From Apostichopus japonicus (lineage: Eukaryota; Echinodermata; Holothuroidea; Aspidochirotida; Stichopodidae): a stretch of 64,000 nucleotides of DNA. A program made the translations under genes and the position numbers. Position 1 is the first letter of the stretch; each line of letters opens with the position of its first letter. This document shows, piece by piece, positions 50,601 through 60,769 of the stretch. The DNA lies in contig NC_092576.1 of assembly GCF_037975245.1 (NCBI RefSeq), positions 44,023,611-44,087,610 on the forward strand, read 5' to 3'. The notes beneath the pieces are model-generated. The model was given only the letters and a program-made list of their open reading frames with translations, was not told the DNA's origin and made no database searches.

Positions 50601-53600
50601 TTTACATATTGAGTACATGTTAGGCTAAACATACTTGTTAATCTTAGGGCTGAACATCACACACTTGAGTACATGTTATGCCAGACATGTGAGCAAGATG
50701 CACTGTTACTAACCAACTGAAAGATCTCGGTTCTCTGCGTATCGCAAAGGATGTGCGTGATTCTGTCCGAGTAGCAGTCATCGACCATTCCGCCATGTTG
50801 CTGTATAACCTGCACCATAAACAGATGGACCAGAAGATATATTTCAAAGATGCAGAAATAATTTACCAAAACAGACATAATCTTGTCCTTGTCTTACCAT
50901 GGTCTGACATACCTGCTTGACATATAGTTCACATAAAGGTGTTGATGAAATAAACAAATTAGCTACAACACACTTACAGATATGAATATTATCACATTTC
51001 AAGTTTAACCTAACAACGAAATTATTCAAAGTCGTCCAATACTAATTCAAAATTAAACCGTCTTGACAAACATCTACTGCTTTGACATCACAGACCACCC
51101 ACTGTGTTCTACTTGCCAGAGTATGTAAGGGTCTATATGGTATAAGTTGTTTACATTCAAACAACCATATCTAGAACTAGGGACAAGGTACTGTTATGAA
51201 CTCCAACTATTACACTGTAGAATAATTTTCTCTTCAAATGTAATTGTCACCAGAATATCTCTTAAGGTTAAAGGTCAAGCAAACAAAGAGTGGACATCCT
51301 TGGTTAACACACTGACCTTTGTCCAGATATCAATAAAGTCCCGGTTCACTAAATGTAGATATTCAATGATGAGAAAGATACAACCTAACAGGCACTGGTC
51401 TGGTTTCACTGAAAAGAAATTAAAGGAAAAAATAACATAGAGATTAAAACATGAATAAACAGGTCTGCGGATAACTGGTCTCTAGGCCAAATGTTATTAT
51501 GTTTTGCGATCATACAGTGGAAACATAAATTTCATGTGGTCAGAAATAACGAAGGTAATCGGACAGAGTTGTCAATATCAGCAAGGGTTCCTTCCAGACC
51601 GTGACAGACTTATGCTTACAAGACTTGCAGGTCTGATACAGTCTAACATGACACGGGACGTCATGTTGTCAATAAATTTCCAACAGACCGCGACAGAGTG
51701 GAGCATACACAGAAAAAATAACAGAAAAACTCACAGTTTGTGGACGGGTCGTGACCATAATACTGGATGGTCGGTATGCTAGGGATCACGCCAAAGTGAG
51801 GACCGCTGCTCTTGCCCCTCTGCGGCGTCTTTCCAGCGATGGCGTTCAGCACCTGCGAGATGTGGCGCTTGCCACCTGCCCCCGACAGATTCGGGATGAA
51901 GTCTGAGTTATTGGTGATGTTTCTCAGCATGGACCGAGATGACGAGTTGCTGCCTCCTTTCTCGGACCCTCCTCCCTCGTTGACGCTGCTGATGTCGGAC
52001 CTCGGCGTGGAGTGACCCGAGTCACGACCTCTCTTCTTCTCCTTCCTCTTTTCCTTCTCCTTGTTCTTCTTGTGTTTCTTCTTTTTCTTCTTCTTTTTGT
52101 GCTTCTTGTCCTTCTTCTTGGACGAGGAGTCGCCATCCTTGGGCGTCGTCGACGACGAGGAGTGCGCCCTCGGGGGTGTCGAGACATGCGAGGCTGGGGG
52201 AGTGGCGGCAGGGATGGCGACCTCCTCCGGCAGTGGCAGGTCGGGCATGGGAGTGATATCTTCGGCCCAGGGAACTTTCACTTTGTACTGGACTTTAGGG
52301 GTTTGCTTTTTCACCTAGGGAAACAGCAGACATGAAAAAAAAAAAAAAAAATAAGCCATAATTTTTCAAGCAACATCAACGATAATAATAGCTGACATTA
52401 TTAAAACTTTAATATTAATAATTTGAAAGTTTCGAACCACTATCATGGGTTCAAGCATAACAGTTATTGTGTGGACAGAAGGAGTTGCATTTGGAGCTAT
52501 GAAAACTAGAATCTAGGAGCTCAAGATATGAAACTCGCGCTCACGTAAGAAAGGTTGGTTTTTCATCCGGGAGAGATCCACGGTTTTCTTATATGAAATG
52601 GTCTTTCAAGTGGTTTAAATGAAAAACCAAACCGAGCCAGAGCTGTACAATGGATATATCCATACGTCAGGTGTAAAGTTATAATCCATTCGCACATGCA
52701 TAACTGGCTGCTTGACATCTTCCAGGCTGTTATATAACTTTACCAACTCAGACAGTATTATAAAGTAAACACATGCAACAACTCCCCTCCTTTCCCCCTC
52801 CCTGCCTGAGCCCCTCTTGGCAAGCTATTTACCCTAACCCCTTTAACTATTAAAATATAAAAAAATAAAAAACTACAAAGCTTTTCTGAACAAAGAAAAT
52901 GTTTGAAGAGGTGTATTGAATATTCATAGGCTTCTATTGCAAGCATCTTAGCAATGAATATGCATAAAGGTTGACCTCTGACCTCTTCTATGTCAGCATC
53001 TTTCTCTTCCTCCTTGGCAGCCTGTAGTTCCCTCTGCCTCTCCTGTTCTCTCTCGTCCAGGTCCTCCTGGGTTAAGAGGTACCTGGGGTGGTACCGACCC
53101 TCCTCCAGCCACCGGTTGCTCTGGAAGCAGTCGCGCACCCAGTCGGGGCTTACCACCTTCACCCTGTTCACCTTGTTGTCGTGGTAGAGGGCGCACTTGT
53201 ACTTAGCCTACAGAACCAAAGGGACGTGATTTGAATGACAGGATGAAAAACACACAAAGAATTCACCACAAAGTAGTGACTCTTGTGCCCATTTATAAGG
53301 AAAGTCCCCAAAATGGCAAATTCTAATAAATTAAATCACTTAATTACAATAGCCAATTATATAACAGCTGCACTTTCATATTGCACAACAACAATTTTAA
53401 CCAAACTCTCTGATTATTATCCCTAAGGAAACGGTTGCATTTGATCAAATAAAGACATCCTATTGTCTTTTGAGGGTTGGTTTGCGATTAAAAAACGAAC
53501 AATCTGATTCCCTTCTCAACATTTTATAGGGTGACATACAAAAAAACACAACAAAAAAGAAAACTTTACAATTTTTCTTCATTATTTAAAAAAAAACAAC

Positions 53601-56600
53601 CCCCCCCCAAAAAAAACAAATTAATTGCATCGTTACTGGAGTTGTGTATCGGGTAACGTCAAAAATTTAATCAACATCAACTCTGAAATTAAGACATTGA
53701 CCTTCATCCTTTTTAATCTTACCTAGAGGTAGGTATACCAACGATGAGAGAACAAGGCTTTGTTCTACAAGTTGAGATCTAAGAGTAATTAATGCTGTTT
53801 ACGTGTTCCGTATGACAGCAAATGCCAATTTACACTGTTGTGAATGCTATAAATGGAATGGAGCCAACAGCCATGTGGAACCCAGACATTTCCCCCAAAA
53901 AATTCTTAGGACAAATTTCTTGCACTCCTTCCGTTTCCCTCAGAAAAAAAAAGGTTGCAAAAAATAAGGTTTTTGGAATCAGCCCCACTGTCACTATTTC
54001 AGGGAATGTGAATTCAACTCACTCCATTTGGTCTCCCTGCGACGAGATGAGTGCATTTACTGGTGAAGTGGGAGACGCACCTTCCACCCCTGAAAGTTAT
54101 CATGGCCCACAATGCATTGCGGTCCTTGGCAGATACCTTGAATGAGAAAGAAAAAAAAGACTGTAGTTCATACCTGCTGAGAACCAAAGGACCAGGAATT
54201 TAAAATGGAGCTGAATTCAACTTCTAAAATCTTATACTTTGAAGGACAGATTGGAAGGTAAGTGATGTTCATAACGACGACTTTAAGTGGCATAAGGTTC
54301 TGGTCAGGTCTGTCTCTTTTTCTGAGCATTATTCAAGTTGGTGTCATGCAGATATATTGTTTCCCGTTCACTGAAGAAGACTTGGGTAATGACTTATGGA
54401 CTATTCCGTCGCAGTTTCCTTTGCTGAATGGGTGAATTGATCGGGCAGTGTTTTGTACATGTATTGTAAACCATACTATTTTATAACCTGGGGAAAACAC
54501 CTCAGTGTCTACGAAAACTTACTTAGCCCCTGGACAACTTTGATGAATATTCAAAAGAAGATCACAGTCATGCATGATGCATGCAACTACAGTGATCACA
54601 TTCACATCTGTGTCGGGGTGAATTTTATTAGGTCTTGGTAACATAATATATGGGTAGAAAATGTTTGGAGGTAAATGCATTTTTTTTGTTCTTGAATACT
54701 CAATTTATTTGGAAATAACCTTATAGTTATGAGTTACAACTGTGATAATTAGTGGGACTTACAATGTCTTAAAATGAAAGACGACCATTAACTGCATATT
54801 CATAAGGGGGTGGGGTCACTCACCTGTGTACAACATGCGATGACATTAGTGAAGAGAGCTTCGGTGGGCGTGAATGGCTTGCATGGAAGCAACCTCCCAC
54901 ACTTCAAGGACATTTCGATCCATTTCGGCTTGAGAGGGTGAACATAGACAAATTTTGGATTTATTGAAACAATATGAAAGAAATAATATAGCAAGATTAA
55001 CCTTTTGTTCCTTCAGTCAGATGGGACAATTTGCTTCAGCTAATACCACTATATACTGTCCTCTCATATCATGCTTCAAAGCACTGGTACTCACAGTTCA
55101 AACAGTTCCAAACCTTTCTCTGATTCTCATGCCAAAACCACTCCATACTGTAATTTCATATCATGCTTCAAAGCACTGGTACTCACAGCAGAAACAGTTC
55201 CTAACCTTGATTCGATAGAAACCAAATTCAACACAAGATGGAGAACTGTGCATTTGTCTGTTTGTACCAACTTGAAGATAGTATACAATACAACAATGAA
55301 TTCAACTTGGTCATATGGGAATTTGACACTGTGACAGATATAAATTATAAGTGTGTTTCCCTCTACATAACAGTATATACCAATACCCACTATACATGAC
55401 ACCTTCTGTTGCACACTAAGCTAATAGTGTTCGGTGGAGGTCAGTACATAACATATAAGCATGGAGTAATTCATCCAGAATCGCACCTCAATACTATAGT
55501 GCAAAGACAAGTGTAACGATGTTCAGCAGTTATTCTTCTGACACCGGTACCATGAAATGAATGCTCAGAGCCATCAATGTTGCCATACAAAATTTGAGTA
55601 ATAATATTAGGCATTTAGCTACGCTATTCCTGGTAAAACATATCACAGCGCTTACAAGTTATATTACCCTGGGTCAATGATAACCTGTCCCAGAGACAAT
55701 CCCTCCAGGCGGCAGCAGTTACATACTGTGCCCAATGACAAGTTACCTCACAGATACCCATTTAACCCCTGGGAGGAGAGAGGCAATTGAGATGAAGCAT
55801 CTTGCCCAAGGACACAATGTAATGAACTAGGCAGGAATCGAACCAGCAATCCTTGAGATCATGAGTCCGACGCCTTAGCCAATTGGCCACCACGCCCTCA
55901 AGTAGAGTATATACTAAATTAATTCCCTACATTATGCAACTATAATAGCGTCTTTCTTCTGAAGAATTTTTGGATGCAACTTTCTCTCATGTCGAATGAA
56001 TTAAAGGATGCATTTTTGGCCGAGTGGAGGCGATACACTTTTGAGATACAAACATGTCCGACTCTGACAAAACTTTAAATAAGATATGAAATCCTCGCCA
56101 CATCGATACTGAAGGAAAAAATTGACTCACAGAAACCACTGGTAGTTCAAATATGTCCTGAGCCTCGCTGATCTCTGTGTGGTCCGTCTCCTCCGTGATC
56201 ACGTGGGTCACCTGATCGATGAGATAATTCTCCTCATGGGCTCCGCCTCTCTCCAGCATCTCCACTGCCTGTTGAATGAAGGTAAATCAAAATCAGAATG
56301 CAAAAATGCATTGGGTTCGAGACAGAGACGTGGCCCCTATACTCAAATTCCACATAATCATTGTGCTTTTCAGTATAGTTTCTATCCTAGGACTAGGACT
56401 ATAAAAGCCTGGAATATGTAATCCTTGCGATTTAGAGCAAATACTTAAGCTAAGTTAGACCCCCCTATCCATCCTACTTTTGGCCTAACTGGCCAATTTG
56501 CTTGAGTCCTTTTTGATTGAATGCTTGGAACCTTCACCGACATGAAACTGTTTAATTCACTGCAAGGATAGTCAAATTTGACTGATTCGCTGAGATTTAC

Positions 56601-56943
56601 AGAAAAATGTGATCTATCGTACCCAGGCCACTGTGAAATTGATCCAACTAGGCTAGCCTAGGTCTCTTCTAACTTAAGATTTCTAAATGTAACTTGTAAG
56701 CTAAAACATGTACCGCATACTACTTACTAGTATTATTGTTAAGTTATACTAGGCTAGGCCTAGGTAACATTATGATAAAGATAGTAGTAACTGTATTGTT
56801 AGCAATAGCAGTACCGTGATCATAACCTAACTCTTCAAGTAGCCTACCTCCTCAGAAATTGATCCGATGAGATAGTAATGTACATTCTGGAACATTTTTT
56901 CTGGGGATTTCGTCTCGAGGGTATTCTTTTCTTCTGCCTCCAT
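43779..56943 (-). CDS. PAXIP1: PTIP / PAX-interacting protein 1 orthologue, complete 17-exon coding region
   Basis: Six-BRCT nuclear scaffold. In vertebrates PTIP joins the MLL3/MLL4 H3K4 methyltransferase complexes and binds phosphorylated 53BP1 and gamma-H2AX at DNA breaks. Coding exons in transcript order: 56848-56943, 56131-56268, 54824-54928, 54023-54136, 52983-53207, 51735-52314, 51317-51408, 50714-50809, 50038-50178, 49486-49792, 48370-48413, 47321-47391, 46448-46568, 45381-45549, 45116-45216, 44430-44640, 43779-43867. They total 2700 nt (899 aa plus TAG). Every junction is GT/AG with matching phase, and each exon lines up in order with the known PTIP protein. The start ATG at 56943 has G at -3 and +4. 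Human PTIP is about 1070 aa; the shortfall is mainly the absent polyglutamine region. Orthology is very secure. The least certain junction is the exon 5 donor (GTCAGA). Confidence 0.95.
44820..44925 (+). mobile_element. Retroposon 3' tail in PAXIP1 intron 15
   Basis: TGTAATTTCCCTTTTGGGAT, then GAAATAAAG and a TTAC tandem tail at 44900-44922. This form (hairpin, AATAAAG, short tandem tail) is typical of L2/CR1-type LINE or dependent SINE 3' ends. It is truncated upstream. Confidence 0.55.
45116..46568 (-). CDS. PAXIP1: PAXIP1 coding exons 13-15: fifth BRCT domain
   Basis: Residues 670-800. Exon 13 ends with the first strand (PKVMFTGID). Exon 14 has LGGRVVHDIQKCTHLVTTK and IRTVKFL, then IISPMWIEES (Trp755). 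Exon 15 has DETNFRLLDPETE and the helix leading into BRCT6. The Thr-Gly, KCTH and Lys-Val-x-Arg-Thr-Val-Lys elements correspond to the phosphoserine-binding pocket of the C-terminal tandem BRCT of PTIP and MDC1-like proteins. Intron 13 contains a purine-rich repeat. Confidence 0.93.
45590..46130 (+). repeat. Purine-rich GGATTAGAGA repeat in PAXIP1 intron 13
   Basis: About 540 bp of GGATTAGAGA, GAAATTAGAGAAAGG and related 8-12 bp words. On the transcribed strand of PAXIP1 it is pyrimidine-rich (TCTCTAATCC) and ends close to the exon 14 acceptor. Confidence 0.85.
47321..48413 (-). CDS. PAXIP1: PAXIP1 coding exons 11-12: BRCT4-BRCT5 linker with probable nuclear localisation signal
   Basis: Residues 632-670. 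These two tiny exons (44 and 71 nt) were found from phase and similarity. Exon 11 gives APWTSPLKISSATKR, matching the conserved post-BRCT4 segment. Exon 12 gives SSKRKAENM and then AAKRAK, a probable bipartite nuclear localisation signal at about 655-671. An alternative acceptor two bases away would create an early stop, so the acceptor at 47392-47393 is preferred. Intron 11 carries the 22-bp minisatellite. Confidence 0.85.
47870..48215 (+). repeat. 22-bp minisatellite in PAXIP1 intron 11
   Basis: About 15 units of GGTACATAGAGGGCGCTAAC plus AA, with point variants (GTGCTAAC, GGCACTAAC, GGATGCTGGC). Ordered variant units suggest replication slippage or unequal exchange. Confidence 0.92.
48551..48996. 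mobile_element. MITE with TA target duplication in PAXIP1 intron 10
   Basis: The ends AGGGTGCTTTTAC (48551) and GTAAAAGCACCCT (48996) are perfect inverted repeats, each flanked by TA. The interior has inverted GATCTGA / GGATCAGATCC words. TA duplication points to a Tc1/mariner-like or similar source; no transposase is present. Confidence 0.75.
49486..49792 (-). CDS. PAXIP1: PAXIP1 coding exon 10: fourth BRCT domain
   Basis: Residues 530-631 plus the first base of codon 632. A single exon encodes almost all of BRCT4. It opens with VIAVTGFEGTERNDV, then GATYTGYLSRGNTLLIC, then FKYEKAQEWRMPTVNVRWL with the hallmark Trp at residue 591. This is the best-conserved part of the protein. The donor G/GTGAGT splits the codon (phase 1). 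The intron downstream in transcript direction contains a TA-flanked MITE. Confidence 0.95.
50038..51408 (-). CDS. PAXIP1: PAXIP1 coding exons 7-9: third BRCT domain
   Basis: Residues 420-529. Exon 7 contains PDQCLLGCIFLI, exon 8 QQHGGMVDD and THILCDTQ, and exon 9 KRCITASWL (Trp495), followed by KPPWRALHFP. These match BRCT3 of vertebrate PTIP segment by segment. Introns 7 to 9 are phase 0. Exon 9 has a CAG acceptor at 50179-50181 and a GTAAGT donor. In vertebrates BRCT3-4 form a tandem pair with the following exon. Confidence 0.93.
51735..52314 (-). CDS. PAXIP1: PAXIP1 coding exon 6: central linker, Lys-rich, with conserved LRNITNN motif
   Basis: Residues 227-419 plus the first base of codon 420. 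This large exon holds the inter-BRCT linker. It is Pro/Ser/Thr-rich, then has a lysine-rich run at about residues 292-321 (repeated KKK/HKK), an acidic/Ser patch, and the motif LRNITNN at about 356-362, which is also present in the vertebrate linker. It ends with YYGHDPSTN, the counterpart of the vertebrate sequence just before BRCT3. There is no polyglutamine tract, unlike the vertebrate and insect proteins. The acceptor lies after a 17-T pyrimidine run, and the donor GTGAGT splits codon 420 (phase 1). Confidence 0.92.
52983..54136 (-). CDS. PAXIP1: PAXIP1 coding exons 4-5: second BRCT domain and acidic/basic tail
   Basis: Residues 114-226. BRCT2 spans roughly 104-190. Exon 4 has the conserved alcohol-rich start (VSAKDRNALWAMITFRGG) and the KCTHLVAG strand. 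Exon 5 gives AKYKCAL, then VVSPDWV (Trp174) and YHPRYLL. A highly charged EREQERQRELQAAKEEE segment follows, the counterpart of the Glu-rich stretch after vertebrate BRCT2. The exon 5 donor is GTCAGA, a weak consensus. The reading frame stays open well into intron 5, so a retained-intron form would not stop at once. Confidence 0.9.
54824..56943 (-). CDS. PAXIP1: PAXIP1 coding exons 1-3: first BRCT domain
   Basis: Residues 1-113. A short acidic N-terminus leads into BRCT1 (about residues 17-103). Visible landmarks are MFQNVHYYLIG (first strand), THVITEE (the strand usually ending in the T/S-H-hydrophobic motif), FELPVVS and PKWIEMSLKCGRLLP, whose Trp at residue 81 is the hallmark BRCT tryptophan. 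Introns 1 and 2 are phase 0. Intron 2 (54929-56130) carries a tRNA-derived SINE and a short local duplication. The exon 3 end (ACCTQ) runs directly into the next BRCT, as in the vertebrate tandem BRCT1-2 pair. Confidence 0.93.
55053..55190 (+). repeat. Direct duplication (about 45 bp core, spacing 92 bp) in PAXIP1 intron 2
   Basis: CATATCATGCTTCAAAGCAC followed by TGGTACTCACAG occurs twice, from 55065 and 55157, with similar flanking CAAACAGTTCC words. Confidence 0.85.
55665..55902 (-). mobile_element. tRNA-derived SINE in PAXIP1 intron 2
   Basis: The minus strand starts with a tRNA-like head: GTGGCCAATTGGCTAAGGC (box A), an anticodon-arm-like GGACTCATGATCT, and GGTTCGATTCC (box B). A conserved-looking body follows with CCTTGGGCAAGATGCTTCAT, TTGCCTCTCTCC and GGTTAAATGGGTATCTG. 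Similar bodies are known from invertebrate deuterostome SINEs. It runs in the same direction as the gene. Confidence 0.8.
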
Positions 56944-57300
56944 AGCTAAGGAACTTCGAAAACAAAATACCTATCAGCATTTAACTAGGCTACTAAAATT
57001 CCCGTATAGGCCTGTCCAAAGTTTGCATAGTAAATGCGCGAATTGCATGTACTGTCCGCGAAATATAGCCTTCAATTATCAGTCGTTTCATTACTATGTT
57101 CATGCTGTGCAGACGATACACCAGAGCCGTTTGAAATATACACGGTTCTGGCTTGGAACCCACATTAGCGCTGAACGCTGACCGATATTGAGTCTCGACG
57201 TTCAAGCAGGCGAGCAACCAGTCGTGTCGGCCCGGGTGAGGGTGGAGGGAGGGGGAGGAGGGAACAAAACTAAATTGTACCAACATGATCATCAGTGATT
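56944..57300 (-). promoter_or_regulatory. PAXIP1: Presumed PAXIP1 5' UTR / core promoter region
   Basis: This sequence lies directly upstream of the PTIP ATG, with no further coding exon. It has more CpG (for example near 57050 and 57160-57240) than the neighbouring AT-rich DNA and ends at a purine-rich run near 57250. No TATA box or initiator stands out. The assignment rests on position only; the transcription start is not visible. Confidence 0.35.
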
Positions 57301-57409
57301 TATTGTCCTTTAACTACTTTCCTTGGAGCAGCTACTGTCTTAACTGTTTCTATAATGATTTTTTTTCCAGGGGTTTACCTCGAATTTCATGGACTAGGAG
57401 GGGTGGGGG

Positions 57410-58655
57410 CATGGGCGGCGATCATGGGGGGGACGGGGGGGACATGTCCCCCCAATATTTTTGTTGGGGGAATATAGTATCTAATATCCCCCCCAATATT
57501 TGGTGGCATAGTTTTTTTTTAAGCATATGTTTTGTATTTTTTTATGATATCGCTAGTAATTTCAAAATAGAAAATGCTTAGATGCAACTTAAAAGGCCTG
57601 CGTGGGAAGTGCCATTTCCAGCAATCTGGGAGGCATTTTCGGCCAAAATTTTCTTTTGCGCTTCGCGCCAACTTATGGTGGCGCTAGGCTTAGATAGTCT
57701 GGGTACAAGCTTTGCCCCTCCCGTGGCAAATTCCTCACAAGGCGCCTGTTTAACTGTGTCACAATTTGTTACTATAAATGACCGAAAGTAGTTTTTACTT
57801 TTTTTTCGAAATGAATAGCTAGACGGACCGCATCCGTAATGAAATTTGGTTGGAATCTTGTGTATGAGTGTAAGTACGTACAATCACACATATGATCCAC
57901 ATCGATATGGGTTCACTGGGTTTCCATTTGGCCTGTTTCCTACAAGATTTCTAACCGCAGGTGCTTAGCCAAGGGAGGGGGGGGGGTGAAGGGTGGAGAC
58001 CGCCCTCCCCCTCGAGCATATTTTTTGGGTATTTTCTATGATATCGAAGTTTTATAGTGGCCGTTATAAGAGGTTTCAATATTTTTACACCAATAATTTA
58101 ACTGTGTCTGAATTTTCGAAAATTCTTTGAACAACATTCTTCATCATACTTCCCTCTACTCGTGCAATTTTGACCGGTCTGTTAGGGGTTGAGGGGGATT
58201 TTCTATATTGGTTGTCCATAGATTAAATTTTGTGCAACATTATGGGTATGTTTTGAAGTGAATTTATTATTCAAATTCTGAACAAATAATGGGCTTAAAA
58301 CCATGAAAAGTGGGGCTGACGGGTATTAAGGGGCGTTACGTAGAATTACCTACAAAAGCAATGATCCACAGGGGATGCAATGAGGTCGAACATGATGTGT
58401 GACTGGTGACAATCTTGAAAAAATGTATGATGAATGAATCTATTAGGTAAAACTTGGTTCTCATGCAAAAGTGTACATCTGGTTGGTCATTTTCAAGCCC
58501 GAGAAGTGCCATTTCCAGTGATCTGGGGGGCTATCAAAACCAAAAATTTTCTTGTACGCTGCGCGCCAACCAATGGTGGCGCTCCGCTTTGATAGTAATT
58601 CGCCGGCATCCAAGCAAATGTCCCCCCCAATATTTGAAACAGATCGCCGCCCCTG
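57410..58655. mobile_element. Composite hAT-like unit with GGGCGGCGATC outer ends
   Basis: The outer ends are CATGGGCGGCGATC (57410) and, inverted, CAGGGGCGGCGATC (58655). Both sides carry GGTGGGGG (57402-57409, 58656-58663), an 8-bp duplication, although the sequence is simple. Inside are a GCGTAGCCA-family core on the minus strand ending GGCGCCTG at 57748, a 209-bp spacer, a CAGGTGCTTAGCC start at 57958, and a second core (58045-58595) that is the inverse of 2630-3170. Coding capacity is nil. Confidence 0.6.
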
Positions 58656-58686
58656 GGTGGGGGAGCTTGCATATTCATGGGTATGG

Positions 58687-58921
58687 CATGGGCGGCGATC
58701 ATTGGGGTAACGGGGGGACATGTCCCCCCCAATATTTTAGGTGAGGGATATGGTATCTTATATCCCCCCCCCCAGTATTTGGTGGCATACGTTTTTTTAA
58801 GCATATTTTGTATGATATCGTTAGTGATTTCAAAGTAGAAAATGCTTAGATGCAACTTACAAGGCCTGGGAAGTGCCTTTTCCAGCGATCTGGGAGGCAT
58901 TTTCGGGCAAAATTTTCTTTT
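58687..58921. mobile_element. Truncated copy of the GGGCGGCGATC element
   Basis: Starts CATGGGCGGCGATCATTGGG and repeats the interior of 57410-57650 (ACATGTCCCCCC, CAATATTTTAG, GGTATCTTATATCCC, TGCATCTAAGC core inverted) before losing similarity near 58921. No right end or target duplication is found. Confidence 0.75.
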
Positions 58922-58924
58922 TTT

Positions 58925-60070
58925 GGTAATAAGTACAACGATCCGTTGCATAAAATAAGCTCGTGACAATGGTTTCCACTTTGAAGGAAAAGAACTTTCT
59001 AAATTTGTAGCAAACTATATATCTGCTAAATAGGAGCATAATGCAAGGAGAAGAGGAGATGTTAGGAAAGGAAATGACACCGTTATCCCGCTTATGTTTT
59101 ATATATTTCGCACAAACAGATGGAACAACTGCTCAGAAATATTGCCAATCAAAGCACATTTCTCAAATAGAATCTTAGCTGAGCTTCTGTAGCGTTGCTG
59201 CCGTTGTTGTAGGTATAGTTTTCAACGTTATAAACAACTGAATATGGCTGTGGACGCATAGAGGTGAAACAAAATAGAGGGCGACATATCAAAATTTGAA
59301 CGATTTCGCTATGCAGAAAATTCAGTCTTGATATGTCATGATCCAAGACAACAGACGAACTTCGAATGCTAGTAAAAGTTTACATAATTTGTTCCCCTTT
59401 AGATCTCATGATAAAATATGCTGAATCTCCGGAATGCTCCTTTAATGCTAACTTAGTGATGACGTCAGCTCCTCAGTGCAGCCCTAACTTTTCAATGATA
59501 AAACCGTTGATTTATTCACTCAACCACAACATATTCTTTTAACTTCATCTACACAGAAGATCAACGTTGGATAACATTCAATACCATTTCCCCTCGACAA
59601 AATTTGAAAAGCAAATCATTTGAGGCAATCAAAGTCTTACGGTGAACCCCCTCCCCCACCCCCTACTCTCCACCCTACCCATATAGTTTTGAGGAACTCG
59701 TCTAATGGTGTGTGTTAGACTGAGTTATCCAGCCACTTTTATAGATGAAGCTTGGTTGCTCAAAGGGTCATTTCTCAAAACTTAAAAAAATTGACATGAA
59801 TGGAAATTAATCATTGCACTGTTAACAGTGGTGTGTTAACGGTCGAGAACGTATATCAACATTGATTTGGGGCCTAAGCTCATCCTGTGATAAACTCTAC
59901 AAAATAAGTTCACGCGGTTGCCGTGTAAAGCTTTTATTGTCATTATTAAAATATAATACATTTTCGTTCATGCTACATATGATATACATAGCAACACGTG
60001 CTATTATCACATTTTTAATATTTATTTTGTATCGGTAATTTGCACAGATTTGAGAAATTATTAACAAATT
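58925..60070. other. Intergenic, no gene seen
   Basis: AT-rich with stops in every frame. A CCCTCCCCCACC block near 59650 is the only compositional feature. Confidence 0.5.
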
Positions 60071-60074
60071 TCAA

Positions 60075-60665
60075 CTCAATTTCAATTTCTTTATTCCAGT
60101 ATAAATTACAAAATCTATGTATAGGACACAAAATAATGATACACAAAAGACGTGAAATGTACAATCATGAAAGTATGAACAAATAAGAATTAAGATGGAG
60201 AATTAGAAGATTGAAAGATTAAAAGCATTATAACAGAGATTCTAAGAACCCATTTTGAATATAAATGGCTGCTCTGTAGATAAATGAGTTCTTAGAAAGC
60301 ATAATTCTAAAAGTTCTCAAGATAGTAGGATTTCGTAGATTGTACTTGTTGGTTCTATTGCACAGAGGAGATCAACTCGGAGTGAAGTGGGTGATCTTTA
60401 GAACTATGTAGGCCTATATTCTTAGCCAGTCTTATGAATTCATTTTTAGCAGCAGTGTTTACTTTACCAACCAGGCTTTCATAGTCGAGAATGAAATATA
60501 TTTGAGCAGTATTTCAAGAAACTTCTGATTCTTTTCTTGTTCTTTTCAAGTAGAAGGTGATACCAGACAGGAACTGCAATTACTGCATACACAATGACAG
60601 GCAGAAGTGATGAGTTGAAAACCTTATCTCTTACATAAGGATGAAAATAAGGAGTAATGTTTGCA
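60075..60665 (-). mobile_element. LINE 3' end (L2/CR1-like), decayed
   Basis: In minus-strand orientation the segment ends in GGAATAAAGAAATTGAAATT, a typical LINE tail with short AATTG repeats. Upstream, broken frames read DYESLVGKVNTAAKNEF, KDHPLHSEL and NSFIYRAAIYIQNGF, resembling the region after reverse transcriptase in L2/CR1-type ORF2 (HPL ... and SF-P-AI-LN motifs). Stops and frameshifts make it inactive, and the RT itself is not visible. Confidence 0.6.
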
Positions 60666-60769
60666 GAATATTAAGCATTAACAACTAACAGAGATAACGA
60701 CATGACATTACGAGAGATTTTGTTTCACAATTCATCCGCTCTCAAATGTTACCGATACAGGCATGGGAT

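Noticed and set aside
52758-52982. C-terminal extension of PAXIP1 exon 5 through the intron
   Set aside because: Frame stays open, but the peptide is unlike PTIP, and exon 6 joins exon 5 in phase with the expected sequence.
53822-54145. 107-codon plus-strand frame
   Set aside because: It is the complement of PAXIP1 exon 4 and its flanks.
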